Shown: one piece after another, positions 30,384 through 40,111 of the stretch
Layout: each line of letters opens with the position of its first letter
Position numbering within the stretch: the stretch's first letter is position 1
Assembly (NCBI GenBank): GCA_000635015.1
Contig: JFMR01000036.1
Span: forward strand, 124,001 to 188,000
DNA from: Prochlorococcus sp. scB243_498I20
GTDB lineage: Bacteria; Cyanobacteriota; Cyanobacteriia; PCC-6307; Cyanobiaceae
DNA length: 64,000 bases
Reading direction: 5' to 3'
The notes under the pieces: generated by a model
The model's database searches: none
What the model was told of the DNA's origin: nothing
What the model saw: only the letters and a program-made list of their open reading frames with translations
Program-made: the position numbers and the translations under genes

Positions 30384-31289
30384 ATGACTGTTCAAAGAAT
30401 ACTTATCGTTTCAGGCACTCATGGGAATGAAATTAATCCTGTTTGGGCTGTTAAGCAATTTAATAGAAAGGAAAATAGTTTAAATAATGGTATTGAGTAT
30501 GAGTACATCATAGGTAATCCTGCTGCCTATGAAAAAGGTTGCAGATATATAGATGTAGATTTAAACAGATCTTTTAAAGAACCTGAGAATTTTGATCAAC
30601 ACAAGAATAGCTTTTATGAAACTAATAGAGCCAATTTTTTAGTAGATGAATTTGGAATTGACGGATCTAAACCCTGTCAAATCGCAATCGATTTGCATAC
30701 TACTACTGCAAATATGGGAACAAGTATTGTTATGTATGGGAGGAGATCCAAAGATTTTTGTTTAGCTGCATTACTGCAAAACAAATTTGGATTGCCCATT
30801 TATTTGCACGAAAAAGATAAAGCCCAAACTGGCTTTCTTGTAGAAGCTTGGCCATGTGGTTTAGTTATTGAAATAGGAGCTGTCGCACAAAATTTTTATG
30901 ATCAAAATATTATAAATAGATTCTCAATAATAATTAGCTCCCTAAGGGAAGAGATAGATAAATTAAAAAATCAACTTATAGAACTTCCAAAGGAATTAAT
31001 GGTTCACGTTCATCAAGGGAGTATAGATTATCCAAGAGATAAAAAGGGAGATATTGATGGCATAATTCATCCTGAGAGAATAAACCAAGATTGGAAAATG
31101 ATTAAAAAAGGAGATCCATTATTTCTGGATAGCCAAGGAATAATCCACAAATATGAACGGGACCAATTTATTTGGCCTGTTTTTATTGGAGAAGTTGCTT
31201 ATAAGGAAAAAAAAATTGCTATGAGCTACACAAAAAAAGAAGTGATTTGTTCCAAAAAACAATGGGTTCAAGAGTTTGAAAGTTTTTAA
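30384..31289 (+). CDS. Aspartoacylase/succinylglutamate desuccinylase (AspA/AstE) family metalloenzyme
   Basis: Zinc-dependent amidohydrolase of the M14-like AspA family, 301 residues. Zinc and substrate motifs are visible: SGTHGNEINP (first His and Glu), DLNRSF, then IDLHTTTANMG (second His) and the catalytic Glu in VIEIGAV. Known activity in other organisms is release of acetate from N-acetylaspartate; the real substrate in a picocyanobacterium is not established. Located directly upstream of the psbA region. Confidence 0.88.
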   Translation: MTVQRILIVSGTHGNEINPVWAVKQFNRKENSLNNGIEYEYIIGNPAAYEKGCRYIDVDLNRSFKEPENFDQHKNSFYETNRANFLVDEFGIDGSKPCQIAIDLHTTTANMGTSIVMYGRRSKDFCLAALLQNKFGLPIYLHEKDKAQTGFLVEAWPCGLVIEIGAVAQNFYDQNIINRFSIIISSLREEIDKLKNQLIELPKELMVHVHQGSIDYPRDKKGDIDGIIHPERINQDWKMIKKGDPLFLDSQGIIHKYERDQFIWPVFIGEVAYKEKKIAMSYTKKEVICSKKQWVQEFESF

Positions 31290-31406
31290 ATTAAGAAACC
31301 GGAACAATAAATCGTTGAAAACTAATAAGGATTTTTTATTTTATAGATAAGTTTATTTAATATTTAATACTTTTATTTTTTTTTCTAATTTTTTAACCTT
31401 AAAAAC

Positions 31407-31535
31407 CTAAATTCTTTCACTCCAATAAATAACAGCTCCAAAAGCCTCTAGTTGCAGTCTTCTATGCTTAGCCTCTCTTAAAGAAACTACCTCTCTAGAT
31501 CTTTTTCCGTAGAGAAGCCATTCGATTATTACCAA
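31407..31535 (-). CDS. Unlisted 42-residue small protein, antisense in the gap upstream of psbA
   Basis: Reading the minus strand from TTG (31535) gives 42 codons up to TAG (31407-31409). The protein begins MVIIEWLLYGKRSREVV and continues with LREAKHRRLQLEAFG and IYWSERI. The composition looks like a real protein: three Trp/Tyr clusters, charged amphipathic helix, no low-complexity bias, unlike random AT-rich intergenic frames. An in-frame TGA lies four codons upstream, and GAGG sits about 9 bases before the TTG. The function is unknown. It occupies part of an otherwise gene-free 435-base stretch between the aspartoacylase-like gene and psbA. The remaining sequence of that stretch holds the psbA promoter region. 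Confidence 0.6.
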   Translation of the reverse strand: MVIIEWLLYGKRSREVVSLREAKHRRLQLEAFGAVIYWSERI

Positions 31536-31625
31536 GTTGAATCCTCAATAACAAAGAAAATCTTAAGACATGGAAGTTCTTTTCTCCTGTTTTCCAAAAA
31601 ATAAGTTTACTTAAAGAAAAAATAG

Positions 31626-31724
31626 TTACACATTTTTAGCGATTTTGGTCTAAAATCTTCGAAGCGGAATTTATTTTCCGTTTTTATTTACACGTCTCAT
31701 CTTAGAGACATACTTTACGAACTC
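31626..31724 (+). promoter_or_regulatory. psbA promoter and structured 5' leader
   Basis: A plausible sigma-70-type promoter: TTACAC (31626-31631), 19-base spacer, TAAAAT (31651-31656). Transcription would start near 31663. The 60-base leader then contains two small hairpins: CGGAA/TTCCG (31665-31669 with 31676-31680) and GTCTC/GAGAC (31694-31698 with 31705-31709). The second stem ends 15 bases before the ATG and may control translation or stability of the light-regulated psbA mRNA; this last point is inference. Confidence 0.45.
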
Positions 31725-32807
31725 ATGACAACTATTCAGCAGCAGCGTTCTTCGCTGTTAAAAGGTTGGCCACAGTTTTGTGAGTGGGTAACATCAACTA
31801 ACAACAGAATTTATGTTGGTTGGTTCGGCGTCTTAATGATTCCATGCCTTCTTACAGCAGCGGCTTGCTTCATCGTTGCATTCATCGCAGCACCACCAGT
31901 AGACATCGACGGAATTAGAGAGCCAGTTGCTGGTTCATTCCTATATGGAAACAACATCATCTCAGGTGCAGTTGTTCCTTCATCTAACGCTATTGGTCTA
32001 CACTTCTACCCAATTTGGGAAGCAGCTACTGTAGATGAGTGGTTATACAACGGTGGTCCTTACCAGCTTGTAATTTTCCACTTCCTAATTGGTATCTCAG
32101 CATACATGGGAAGACAGTGGGAGCTTTCATACCGTTTAGGTATGCGTCCTTGGATCTGTGTTGCATACTCTGCACCAGTTTCAGCAGCTTTCGCAGTATT
32201 CCTTGTATACCCATTCGGTCAAGGTTCATTCTCTGACGGAATGCCTCTAGGTATCTCTGGAACATTCAACTTCATGTTTGTTTTCCAGGCAGAGCACAAC
32301 ATTCTTATGCACCCATTCCACATGGCTGGTGTTGCTGGTATGTTCGGAGGATCTTTATTCTCAGCTATGCACGGTTCACTTGTTACTTCATCTCTAATCA
32401 GAGAAACAACTGAGACAGAATCTCAGAACTATGGTTACAAGTTCGGACAAGAAGAAGAAACATATAACATCGTTGCAGCTCATGGCTACTTCGGTCGTTT
32501 GATCTTCCAATATGCTTCATTCAACAACAGCAGAAGTCTTCACTTCTTCCTAGCTGTATTCCCAGTTGTTTGTGTATGGTTAACTTCAATGGGTATCTGC
32601 ACAATGGCATTCAACCTTAACGGTTTCAACTTCAACCAATCAGTTGTTGATGCAAACGGTAAGATTGTTCCTACATGGGGTGACGTTCTTAACAGAGCAA
32701 ACCTAGGTATGGAAGTAATGCACGAGCGTAACGCTCACAACTTCCCACTTGATCTAGCAGCAGCTGAGTCTACAACAGTAGCTCTTTCAGCTCCAGCTAT
32801 CGGTTAA
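31725..32807 (+). CDS. psbA: Photosystem II reaction-centre protein D1
   Basis: Core thylakoid membrane subunit that binds P680 chlorophylls, pheophytin, QB and most ligands of the Mn4Ca cluster. The 360 residues give five membrane helices, TyrZ and His ligands in place, and a C-terminal extension [15 protein letters not shown] removed after Ala of NFPLDLA by CtpA. Residue 130 (standard numbering; GRQWELS) is Gln, the D1:1-like form rather than the high-light Glu form of freshwater cyanobacteria. Codon use stands out from the surroundings: many C-ending codons (TTC, AAC, CAC), as expected for a very highly expressed gene. Ends in a strong terminator. Confidence 0.99.
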   Translation: MTTIQQQRSSLLKGWPQFCEWVTSTNNRIYVGWFGVLMIPCLLTAAACFIVAFIAAPPVDIDGIREPVAGSFLYGNNIISGAVVPSSNAIGLHFYPIWEAATVDEWLYNGGPYQLVIFHFLIGISAYMGRQWELSYRLGMRPWICVAYSAPVSAAFAVFLVYPFGQGSFSDGMPLGISGTFNFMFVFQAEHNILMHPFHMAGVAGMFGGSLFSAMHGSLVTSSLIRETTETESQNYGYKFGQEEETYNIVAAHGYFGRLIFQYASFNNSRSLHFFLAVFPVVCVWLTSMGICTMAFNLNGFNFNQSVVDANGKIVPTWGDVLNRANLGMEVMHERNAHNFPLDLAAAESTTVALSAPAIG

Positions 32808-32828
32808 GCTTAAAGTTCTTAAATTTAC

Positions 32829-32855
32829 AAGCCCCCTTTTTGGGGGCTTTTTTTT
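32829..32855 (+). terminator. psbA intrinsic terminator
   Basis: AAGCCCCC (32829-32836), five-base T loop, GGGGGCTT (32842-32849) and then a run of T. It is 22 bases after the psbA stop and is the strongest hairpin terminator in the window. Confidence 0.92.
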
Positions 32856-32915
32856 GTTTAATTTTCAATTGGTTTCATATAATGTTTATATATAGATAAA
32901 ACATTTGATATTTCT

Positions 32916-34013
32916 ATGAGTAGTAGTTTTGGGAAAATTTTTCGTGTTAGTACTTTTGGAGAATCACATGGAGGTGCAGTAGGAGTTATCCTTGATGGAT
33001 GTCCACCTAAGTTAAAAATAGATATAAAACTGATACAAAATGAATTAGATAGGCGCAGACCTGGCCAAAGTGACATTACAACACCCAGAAATGAAGAAGA
33101 TAAAATTGAAATATTAAGTGGGATAAAGGAAGGGTTAACACTTGGAACTCCAATAGCAATGTTGGTAAGAAATAAGGATCAAAGACCAGGAGATTATAAT
33201 AATTTGGAGCAGGTATTTAGACCTTCTCATGCAGATGGTACATATCATCTGAAATATGGAATTCAGGCAAGTTCTGGCGGTGGAAGAGCCTCTGCTAGAG
33301 AAACAATTGGGAGAGTAGCTGCTGGTGCTGTAGCAAAACAATTATTAAAAACCTTCTCTAACACTGAAATACTATCTTGGGTAAAGCGTATACATGATAT
33401 TGATTCTGATATAAATAAAGAGAAGATTTCTCTTAAAAAAATAGATTCTAATATTGTTAGATGTCCTGATGAAAAGGTATCAACAGAAATGATCGAGAGA
33501 ATTAAGGAATTAAAGCGTCAAGGAGACTCTTGCGGCGGTGTTATTCAATGTCTAGTAAGAAATGTCCCCTCTGGTCTTGGAATGCCTGTTTTTGATAAAT
33601 TAGAAGCTGATTTAGCAAAGGCTTTGATGTCTTTGCCTGCCACGAAAGGCTTTGAAATAGGTTCAGGTTTCTCTGGAACTTATTTAAAAGGAAGCGAACA
33701 TAATGATGCCTTCATCAAGTCTGATGATATTAGTAAGTTAAGAACAACATCAAACAATTCAGGAGGTATACAGGGCGGAATAAGTAATGGTGAAAATATC
33801 GAGATGAAGATAGCTTTTAAACCTACAGCAACCATTGGGAAAGAACAAAAAACTGTAAATGCTGAAGGTAAAGAAGTACTTATGAAAGCAAAAGGGAGAC
33901 ACGATCCATGTGTTCTACCAAGAGCAGTTCCCATGGTTGATGCTATGGTAGCTTTAGTACTTGCTGATCATTTACTTCTAAATCATGCTCAATGTGACTT
34001 AATAAATAAGTAG
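32916..34013 (+). CDS. aroC: Chorismate synthase
   Basis: Makes chorismate from EPSP using reduced FMN, last step of the shikimate pathway. The 365 residues carry the family signatures: [17 protein letters not shown] near the N-terminus, a [26 protein letters not shown] stretch around residues 124-144, and [18 protein letters not shown] near the C-terminus. It follows psbA by 108 bases behind the terminator, and is convergent with the KDPG-aldolase-like gene. Confidence 0.97.
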   Translation: MSSSFGKIFRVSTFGESHGGAVGVILDGCPPKLKIDIKLIQNELDRRRPGQSDITTPRNEEDKIEILSGIKEGLTLGTPIAMLVRNKDQRPGDYNNLEQVFRPSHADGTYHLKYGIQASSGGGRASARETIGRVAAGAVAKQLLKTFSNTEILSWVKRIHDIDSDINKEKISLKKIDSNIVRCPDEKVSTEMIERIKELKRQGDSCGGVIQCLVRNVPSGLGMPVFDKLEADLAKALMSLPATKGFEIGSGFSGTYLKGSEHNDAFIKSDDISKLRTTSNNSGGIQGGISNGENIEMKIAFKPTATIGKEQKTVNAEGKEVLMKAKGRHDPCVLPRAVPMVDAMVALVLADHLLLNHAQCDLINK

Positions 34014-34047
34014 TAGTTTTGTTGAATAAATTATATTTATCCTTAAC

Positions 34048-34635
34048 TTAATTATTTTTGAGCCATTCATATATTTTTGGATCAAATTTTTTATTTTTGA
34101 TAGCTTTATCTCCAATTACAACTGCTTTATACCCTAAAGATTTATAAGTTTTTAAATCATTGATTGATAGTCCTCCAGCAGCAATGAAATCAATATTTTT
34201 ATAGTTGAGTATATTTATCGAATTATCTTTACTTTTTATTGGGTAAATTTTGATAATGTTGCAATTTAAATCCATCGCTTCCTTAAGATCTTTTAAATTA
34301 TTAATTCCAGGAATTAATAAATAATTTTTTGACTGCGCATAATTGAAAAGATCTTTATCCCAAAATTTCATCATCGAAAAATTTAATCCAATTTTTAAAG
34401 AATCTTCTATTGATTGCTCATTAACTATGGAGGCAGAGCCTAAATTAATTCTTGGATATTTAATTTTGATATCGGATACAAAATCGAACCAATTTTTGTT
34501 GTTAGACCAACTTATTTCAATATTCTTTAATCCTAATTTTACTAAGTTTTCTAATTCTTCAAAAAACGAATTTCTTATAGAGGTATTTGAGTAAATATTA
34601 TCTTCAGGTTTTATAAGTAAAAAAAAAAGACTCAA
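34048..34635 (-). CDS. eda: KDPG aldolase-like protein (Eda family), possible active-site change
   Basis: TIM-barrel class I aldolase fold of the 2-keto-3-deoxy-6-phosphogluconate aldolase family, the second Entner-Doudoroff enzyme. The Schiff-base lysine is visible at Lys129 (IIKIYPIKS), with LIPGINN before it and AAGGLSIND after it. The acid/base Glu40 is present in NIEISWS, but the arginine that follows in E. coli (EVTLRT, Arg49) is Ser44 here. The protein, 195 residues, is slightly shorter than E. coli Eda (213). Start is TTG (34633-34635) with GGAG upstream and an in-frame stop two codons before. Substrate assignment is therefore tentative. Confidence 0.72.
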   Translation of the reverse strand: MSLFFLLIKPEDNIYSNTSIRNSFFEELENLVKLGLKNIEISWSNNKNWFDFVSDIKIKYPRINLGSASIVNEQSIEDSLKIGLNFSMMKFWDKDLFNYAQSKNYLLIPGINNLKDLKEAMDLNCNIIKIYPIKSKDNSINILNYKNIDFIAAGGLSINDLKTYKSLGYKAVVIGDKAIKNKKFDPKIYEWLKNN

Positions 34636-34695
34636 TTTTCAGGAACTCCGAAAAAGAATCTTTTTTATTATTCATTAAAAATTTAAAACTCCACG

Positions 34696-36549
34696 TTAAA
34701 TATAGTTTGCGACCTTTACTTCTGAGCGGTTGAGCAAGTCTTGGATATCTTCAGTATCTATAGTTTCTCTTTCAATTAGCATTTGAGCCATTTCGTCCAG
34801 AACAGTTCTGTTATCTGATAAAACTTTTGTAGCTCTCTTATAAGCAACATCAACAAGCTCTGAAACCTCTACGTCAATCGTGGCAGCTGTGTCTTCAGAG
34901 AAGTCTCTTGTAGAGCTCATATCTCTTCCGAGAAACATTCCACCTTGAGATTGTCCAAGAGCTACTGGACCAATTTTGTCACTCATACCGAATTTAGTGA
35001 TCATTTGCCTTGCTACATTGGCAACTTGTTGTAGATCATTTGACGCTCCAGTTGTTACCTCTTCTTCTCCGTAAACTATTTCTTCAGCAACTCTTCCGCC
35101 AAGAGCTACGGCCATTTGATTTTGAAGGTAGGAACGAGAGTAAAGACCCGACTCCATTCTTTCTTCACTAGGAGTAAAGAAGGTTAAACCTCCAGCTTGA
35201 CCTCTAGGAATGATTGAAACTTTTGCGACAGGATCATAATCAGGCATTAATGCTCCAACCAGTGCATGACCAGCTTCGTGGTAAGCAACTAATTCTTTTT
35301 TCTTATCACTGATCACTCTATCTTTCTTTTCAGGACCAGCCATAACTCTTTCAATTGCATCACCTACTTCATCATTGCTTACTTTATCAAGATCTTTTCT
35401 GGCTGCTAATATTGCCGCTTCATTGAGTAAGTTAGCTAAATCTGCACCTGTAAATCCTGGTGTTCTTCTGGCAACTTTATCTAGATCAACGTCTTTTGAA
35501 AGAGTTTTATCTTTAGCATGTACATTTAATATCTGTAATCTTCCAGCATAATCTGGTCTGTCTACAGTTACCTGTCTGTCAAATCTGCCAGGACGCAACA
35601 AAGCTGAATCTAAGACATCAGGTCTGTTAGTAGCAGCTACTATTATTATTCCTGAATTACCTTCAAAACCATCCATTTCGGTTAAGAGTTGATTTAATGT
35701 TTGTTCTCTTTCATCATTTCCTCCGCCCATACCAGCTCCTCTTTGTCTTCCAACTGCATCTATTTCGTCAATAAATACAATACAAGGAGCATTCTTTTTA
35801 GCTTGTTCAAATAGATCTCTAACTCTACTAGCTCCAACCCCAACAAACATTTCTACAAATTCAGAACCAGATATTGAGAAAAAAGGTACACCTGCTTCTC
35901 CGGCTACTGCTTTAGCTAACAGTGTTTTCCCAGTACCAGGAGGGCCCACTAGAAGAACTCCTTTTGGAATTTTTGCTCCGACTGCTGTAAATCTATCTGG
36001 GCTCTTAAGAAAATCTACAACTTCTGTGAGTTCTAATTTTGCACCTTCTACACCAGCAACATCTGAAAAGGTTACTTGTGTAGATGGTTCCATTTGAAGT
36101 CTAGCTTTGCTCTTGCCAAAACTCATGGCAGGATTGCCACCTCCAGCATTACCACTTTGGGATCTTCTGAAAAGAAAAAATAGGCCTCCAATTAAAAGTA
36201 CTGGAAATATTAAGCTACTTAAAGCCTGTTGCCATGGATTGGCTAATTTTGTAGGAGTTACAGCGATATCTACATTATTCTCGGTCAGAATTTTTAATAA
36301 ATCTTTGTCAGGGGCTAAATTGACTTCAGACCTGCTCCCATCATTTTCAACAACTTGAGCTGTGGCATTATCTGGAGATATTAGGACCCTACTGATTTCT
36401 TTATCTTGAACTGCCTCTATAAAATCACTATATCTCAAAGTCTTTGTAGAACTTTCAGTACTAGGTTTATCAAAAACTGAAGTACCAATGAAAATTACAG
36501 TAATGACAGCTAGGACATAAAGTCCTACGTTTCTCCAACGTTTGTTCAC
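34696..36549 (-). CDS. ftsH: FtsH, membrane AAA+ zinc protease
   Basis: Hexameric ATP-dependent protease of the thylakoid/plasma membrane; one paralogue class degrades photodamaged D1 during PSII repair. The 617 residues have two membrane helices (about 8-24 and 108-127), Walker A GPPGTGKT (202-209), Walker B IVFIDEID, the SRH arginine-finger region [19 protein letters not shown] and the zinc site HEAGH (424-428). Start is GTG at 36549. Located between sat and the KDPG-aldolase-like gene, close to psbA. Confidence 0.96.
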   Translation of the reverse strand: MNKRWRNVGLYVLAVITVIFIGTSVFDKPSTESSTKTLRYSDFIEAVQDKEISRVLISPDNATAQVVENDGSRSEVNLAPDKDLLKILTENNVDIAVTPTKLANPWQQALSSLIFPVLLIGGLFFLFRRSQSGNAGGGNPAMSFGKSKARLQMEPSTQVTFSDVAGVEGAKLELTEVVDFLKSPDRFTAVGAKIPKGVLLVGPPGTGKTLLAKAVAGEAGVPFFSISGSEFVEMFVGVGASRVRDLFEQAKKNAPCIVFIDEIDAVGRQRGAGMGGGNDEREQTLNQLLTEMDGFEGNSGIIIVAATNRPDVLDSALLRPGRFDRQVTVDRPDYAGRLQILNVHAKDKTLSKDVDLDKVARRTPGFTGADLANLLNEAAILAARKDLDKVSNDEVGDAIERVMAGPEKKDRVISDKKKELVAYHEAGHALVGALMPDYDPVAKVSIIPRGQAGGLTFFTPSEERMESGLYSRSYLQNQMAVALGGRVAEEIVYGEEEVTTGASNDLQQVANVARQMITKFGMSDKIGPVALGQSQGGMFLGRDMSSTRDFSEDTAATIDVEVSELVDVAYKRATKVLSDNRTVLDEMAQMLIERETIDTEDIQDLLNRSEVKVANYI

Positions 36550-36595
36550 GATAAAAAATCTTTAATAAATCTATAATACTAATAATAAAACAATA

Positions 36596-37771
36596 TTAAG
36601 AGCGTCTTAGAACATCTACTACACTTTTGAATGCAAACCATTCAGGAATTGGTTCGCCATTCCTCAATTTCTTTCTAAATTCCGTACCACTAAGTTTCAT
36701 AATTTCATAATTCAATTCTTTGGCTTCTTCAGCTGTTATGTATCCTTTTTCCTTCGTATAAACTAAATTTTTTGAAGGAACAGTTTTCATCATCAATTCA
36801 TCTGCACACTTATTCGCAAAATTTTGGGCATCATATGGACCATAAAAATCTTCACCAGTTGACGAAGACTTACAACCAGCCATATCTCTACCAATAATAA
36901 AGTGGGTGCAACCATAATTTCTTCTTATTATCATATGTTGAAGGGCTTCTCTTGGCCCTGCCATATGCATTGAATAAGGTAAAAAAGCCCATTTTATTCT
37001 TTCATCAGATATTTCCTCTTCTAATTCTTTGTAGGTCAAATATCTAACTTTTCCAGGAATATCATCTTGTTGAGTTGGTCCACAAGTTGGATGAACTAAA
37101 ACAACTGAGTTAGAGGAGACATTATCTGAAAGTAAGGCATTAGTAAATAATTCATAATGTGCTCTGTGAATTGGATTTCTGCATTGAAATGCAACTACAT
37201 CATGATTTGATGGCAGTGTAGATCTAACTTCTGCAGGGGTTTTGCAGGGGAATTCTCTAATTGGTAGTTCGAAACCATAAACTCTTCCTCCTATATAAAA
37301 TCTACCTCTCTCGTTAAAAATCATCTTAACAGCAGGATGATCTAAAGAATTAGTACCATAACAAAGTTCAGCTTCTAAGGATTTGTCAGGCTCCCATTTA
37401 GAGCTAACTTCTAAAACTGCTATTTTTTGTTTTTTATAGGTAAGTAATATTGTCTCTCCAGTTTTTACTTTTTCATTATTTGAATCAAATACAATAGGCA
37501 AGCCAAAAAGCAACCCTCTTGTATTTCTATTATTTTTAATGACTGAATTGTAGTTATTTTCATCCATAAAACCTTCCAATGGAGAAAAAGCTCCAACCAT
37601 CAAAAGTTCTACATCGCATGCATTTCTTTCGCTACATTCAAACTCATAAGTAGCTTTAGAAATAAGTTCATTTTTAAGGTTTTTATCTTTGATAATTAAA
37701 TTTTTTAGCTCCCCTCCATAAGGCGGTATTAGTCCATTAGTATCCGTTTTAGTTTTTTGTTGTAATTCCAT
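36596..37771 (-). CDS. sat: ATP sulfurylase (sulfate adenylyltransferase)
   Basis: Activates sulfate with ATP to APS, first step of sulfate assimilation. 391 residues, the monofunctional homo-oligomeric form. Active-site motifs are intact: QCRNPIHRAHYELF (HxxH), and IGRDMAGC and GPYDAQ in the nucleotide-binding half. No APS-kinase domain is fused. Lies 46 bases upstream of ftsH and 71 bases downstream of psbO, whose terminator falls in between. Confidence 0.95.
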   Translation of the reverse strand: MELQQKTKTDTNGLIPPYGGELKNLIIKDKNLKNELISKATYEFECSERNACDVELLMVGAFSPLEGFMDENNYNSVIKNNRNTRGLLFGLPIVFDSNNEKVKTGETILLTYKKQKIAVLEVSSKWEPDKSLEAELCYGTNSLDHPAVKMIFNERGRFYIGGRVYGFELPIREFPCKTPAEVRSTLPSNHDVVAFQCRNPIHRAHYELFTNALLSDNVSSNSVVLVHPTCGPTQQDDIPGKVRYLTYKELEEEISDERIKWAFLPYSMHMAGPREALQHMIIRRNYGCTHFIIGRDMAGCKSSSTGEDFYGPYDAQNFANKCADELMMKTVPSKNLVYTKEKGYITAEEAKELNYEIMKLSGTEFRKKLRNGEPIPEWFAFKSVVDVLRRS

Positions 37772-37798
37772 TTTTAAAATTGATAAAGAAAAATTTTG

Positions 37799-37828
37799 AA
37801 AAAAAAAGAGGGGTTTAACCCCCTTTTT
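37799..37828 (-). terminator. psbO intrinsic terminator
   Basis: On the minus strand a G/C-rich stem (GGGG/CCCC with a TTTAA loop, 37810-37823) is followed by a run of T (37799-37807 on the plus strand reads A). It lies 15-44 bases after the psbO stop, giving rho-independent termination of psbO before sat. Confidence 0.85.
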
Positions 37829-37842
37829 CTTTTGAGTAGGAT

Positions 37843-38637
37843 TTATGCCTTTCTTCCGTAAAGCTCACCAATTATTTTTACATCAAGTGGATCCTTTGAA
37901 CCCATATCTGTATCTGAAGGTTGGATTGCTTCAAAAGTACCAGCAAATTCGTCTGTGTCAGAATCTACATTGTTGATTGAAAGAGTAATAACGCCAGTAC
38001 CGTTTACATCAACTTTGATATTTTCTTTTGCAAGTTCTTCGTCATCGCCTCCTAATGCAACTAAACCTTGGGCATATTCAACACCAGTATTTTTAGCTCT
38101 TGCCTTAGGATCTAGAAAGTCACCAGTTCTGTAGTTAGGTGTAAATGTTGAACCACTAAGCTGAGTGCCAGGCTCAATTGATGAAGGCAAATCAGCTGTA
38201 AGATCTTTTGCTGAGAATGCAAATGGCACCTCTAAACCACCAGGAGTTAATACAGTAATAAGTTGAAAATCAATACCACCTTTTTCAGTGAAAGTTCCTG
38301 AATCGATATCTCCATAAACTTCTGTCACTGTGGTGTTATTTCTAGGACTAATAATTTTTGTAGAAACAAATTCTGCAGCTTTTCGTTTTGTCCCTGGCAC
38401 TTTTACATAAACTTCTGTTGGATGCATGCATATTCCTTTAAGGCTATCTCCATTCCCTAAAGATATTGATCCGACAAGAGATGAATCTAATGAAGGGCAA
38501 TCATTAGCTTTTCCTGTGTTAACAACATCTGTGAATTGTGCATTTCCTCTTTCAGAAAAAGCAAATGTTTTAACAGGTATGAAAGCAAAAGTTATACAAA
38601 TTGAAATAACAAAAGCTAAGAAAGAACGAATTCTCAT
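37843..38637 (-). CDS. psbO: PsbO, photosystem II manganese-stabilising protein
   Basis: Lumenal extrinsic subunit that stabilises the Mn4Ca cluster. I start it at the ATG at 38637 (264 residues), which gives a normal Sec signal peptide (MRIRSFLAFVISICITFAF, cleaved near TFA-FS). The ATG 45 bases upstream at 38682 would add 15 residues before the signal peptide and is less likely. Beta-barrel features are visible, with the conserved cysteine pair in NDCPSL and KGICMHP, and the GFxxKxxLxxDLPSSIEPG-like region. The only PsbO here; followed by a terminator. Confidence 0.95.
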   Translation of the reverse strand: MRIRSFLAFVISICITFAFIPVKTFAFSERGNAQFTDVVNTGKANDCPSLDSSLVGSISLGNGDSLKGICMHPTEVYVKVPGTKRKAAEFVSTKIISPRNNTTVTEVYGDIDSGTFTEKGGIDFQLITVLTPGGLEVPFAFSAKDLTADLPSSIEPGTQLSGSTFTPNYRTGDFLDPKARAKNTGVEYAQGLVALGGDDEELAKENIKVDVNGTGVITLSINNVDSDTDEFAGTFEAIQPSDTDMGSKDPLDVKIIGELYGRKA

Positions 38638-38854
38638 AATTAAAGTTGCAGTAAAGTTCTGTGACGATAGATTAAAGGTCATCTAATAAGTTCAGTACGG
38701 ATATTACAAGGGAAAGGACCATAAAAGTTAGGTCTATTAAATCCTCGAAACAACCCGTAGCTTTTTAGATTTTAAAAAACTGGAATTATTTTAAGCTATC
38801 ACATTATTTTTAATGATTAAGATTACAAAAAAATACAAATTAAAAAATTTTTTT

Positions 38855-40111
38855 TTATTTTTTTAAAGAAATAATTTGGGTTATTAATTTATTTGCTAAA
38901 TCAATTTTTGATGTTTTGTTAATGTAGTGTTCCATATTATTAGTATCGAATAACCAACCTTCATTTTGTGCCAAAAAGCCAAATCCTTGGCCTTCAAGAT
39001 CAATTGGATTTGCGAATAGATAATCACAACCCTTTTGGATAATTTTTTCTTTAATTGTGATTCGTGCTTCTTCTATAGATCCTGTAAAAGCACAAAAGCC
39101 TACAAAAACTTGGTTATCTTTTTTTGATTTACTAATTGTTTTTAAAATATCTGGGACTAGCTCAAAGTTTTTATTCAAATAAGCATTAATTTGATTTTTT
39201 GGAATTTTCGCTGAAGTATCAGAGGTTATTTTGAAATCAGATACTGCTGCATTCATGAAAAAATAATCGCAATTTGATATTTCATTATTAAGTATCCTAA
39301 TTAAATCAACACTAGTTTCAATTTCATATCTTTTTATTCCATCAGTAAGATTCTTATCGATTTTCAGAGGACCATGAACATATTTTACTTGTGCTCCCCT
39401 GAACCTCGCTACTTGAGAGAGAAGTAGGCCCATAGCTCCAGAACTTTTGTTAGTAATATGTCTTGCCGCGTCAATTTTCTCTGAGGTACACCCTCCAGTT
39501 ATTAAAATTTCTTTATTAAGTAAATCTTTGCGATATACATTTTGTTTATGTGAAGTTATAAATTCAAGAGCTAATTGGATTAGATCATTAGGAGGTATCT
39601 TACCGATGCCAATAGCATCACATGCTAAGAGGCCTTCACTGGGTTGCAAAGACAAAACATTTTCGTAATTCTGTAAATTCTCATAATTTTTTTGGACAGC
39701 TTTATTTAGCCACATTTGTGTATTCATTGCTGGTGCAACAATAATGGGCTTTATATTTGCTATTAATATGCTTGGAATCAATCCCTCTGCATTTCCACTT
39801 ACCCATTTTGCTAATGTTGTCGCTGTTAAAGGAGCGATGATTAAAATATCAGCCCAATTACTTAGTTCTATGTGAAGAGGTGTTGATTGACCATCAGACC
39901 ATTGATCATTTTCTAAAAAGCAAGGGTTTCTACTTAAAATAGAAAGAGAAAGTGGCTTTATTAATTTTTCTGCATTTTTTGATAAAACGCATCTTATTTC
40001 ATAATTTTCTTTCGCTAATTGGCTAACTAATAATGGAATTCTTACAGCTGCAATACTTCCAGTTATTAATAGAAGAACCTTTATTTTTGAGTCCTTACTT
40101 TTAGTTTTCAT
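38855..40111 (-). CDS. coaBC: Bifunctional CoaBC (phosphopantothenoylcysteine synthetase/decarboxylase)
   Basis: Two consecutive coenzyme A steps: coupling cysteine to phosphopantothenate and decarboxylating the product. 418 residues. The N-terminal flavin decarboxylase domain begins KVLLLITGSIAAVRIP and has the PAMNTQMW motif (CoaC). The C-terminal Rossmann domain (CoaB) has the GGCTSEKIDAARHITNKSSGAMG region and the NAAVSDFK motif. Overlaps the DUF2555 gene by 11 bases, so they are probably co-transcribed. Confidence 0.95.
   Translation of the reverse strand: MKTKSKDSKIKVLLLITGSIAAVRIPLLVSQLAKENYEIRCVLSKNAEKLIKPLSLSILSRNPCFLENDQWSDGQSTPLHIELSNWADILIIAPLTATTLAKWVSGNAEGLIPSILIANIKPIIVAPAMNTQMWLNKAVQKNYENLQNYENVLSLQPSEGLLACDAIGIGKIPPNDLIQLALEFITSHKQNVYRKDLLNKEILITGGCTSEKIDAARHITNKSSGAMGLLLSQVARFRGAQVKYVHGPLKIDKNLTDGIKRYEIETSVDLIRILNNEISNCDYFFMNAAVSDFKITSDTSAKIPKNQINAYLNKNFELVPDILKTISKSKKDNQVFVGFCAFTGSIEEARITIKEKIIQKGCDYLFANPIDLEGQGFGFLAQNEGWLFDTNNMEHYINKTSKIDLANKLITQIISLKK

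Noticed and set aside
38638..38682. Longer psbO start at 38682
   Set aside because: It would put 15 polar residues before a signal peptide; the ATG at 38637 gives a normal secretion signal.
38741..38770. A possible Yfr-type small RNA in the psbO upstream gap (CGAAACAACCC then T-run)
   Set aside because: Only a loose resemblance to a remembered cyanobacterial RNA motif, with no supporting stem visible.
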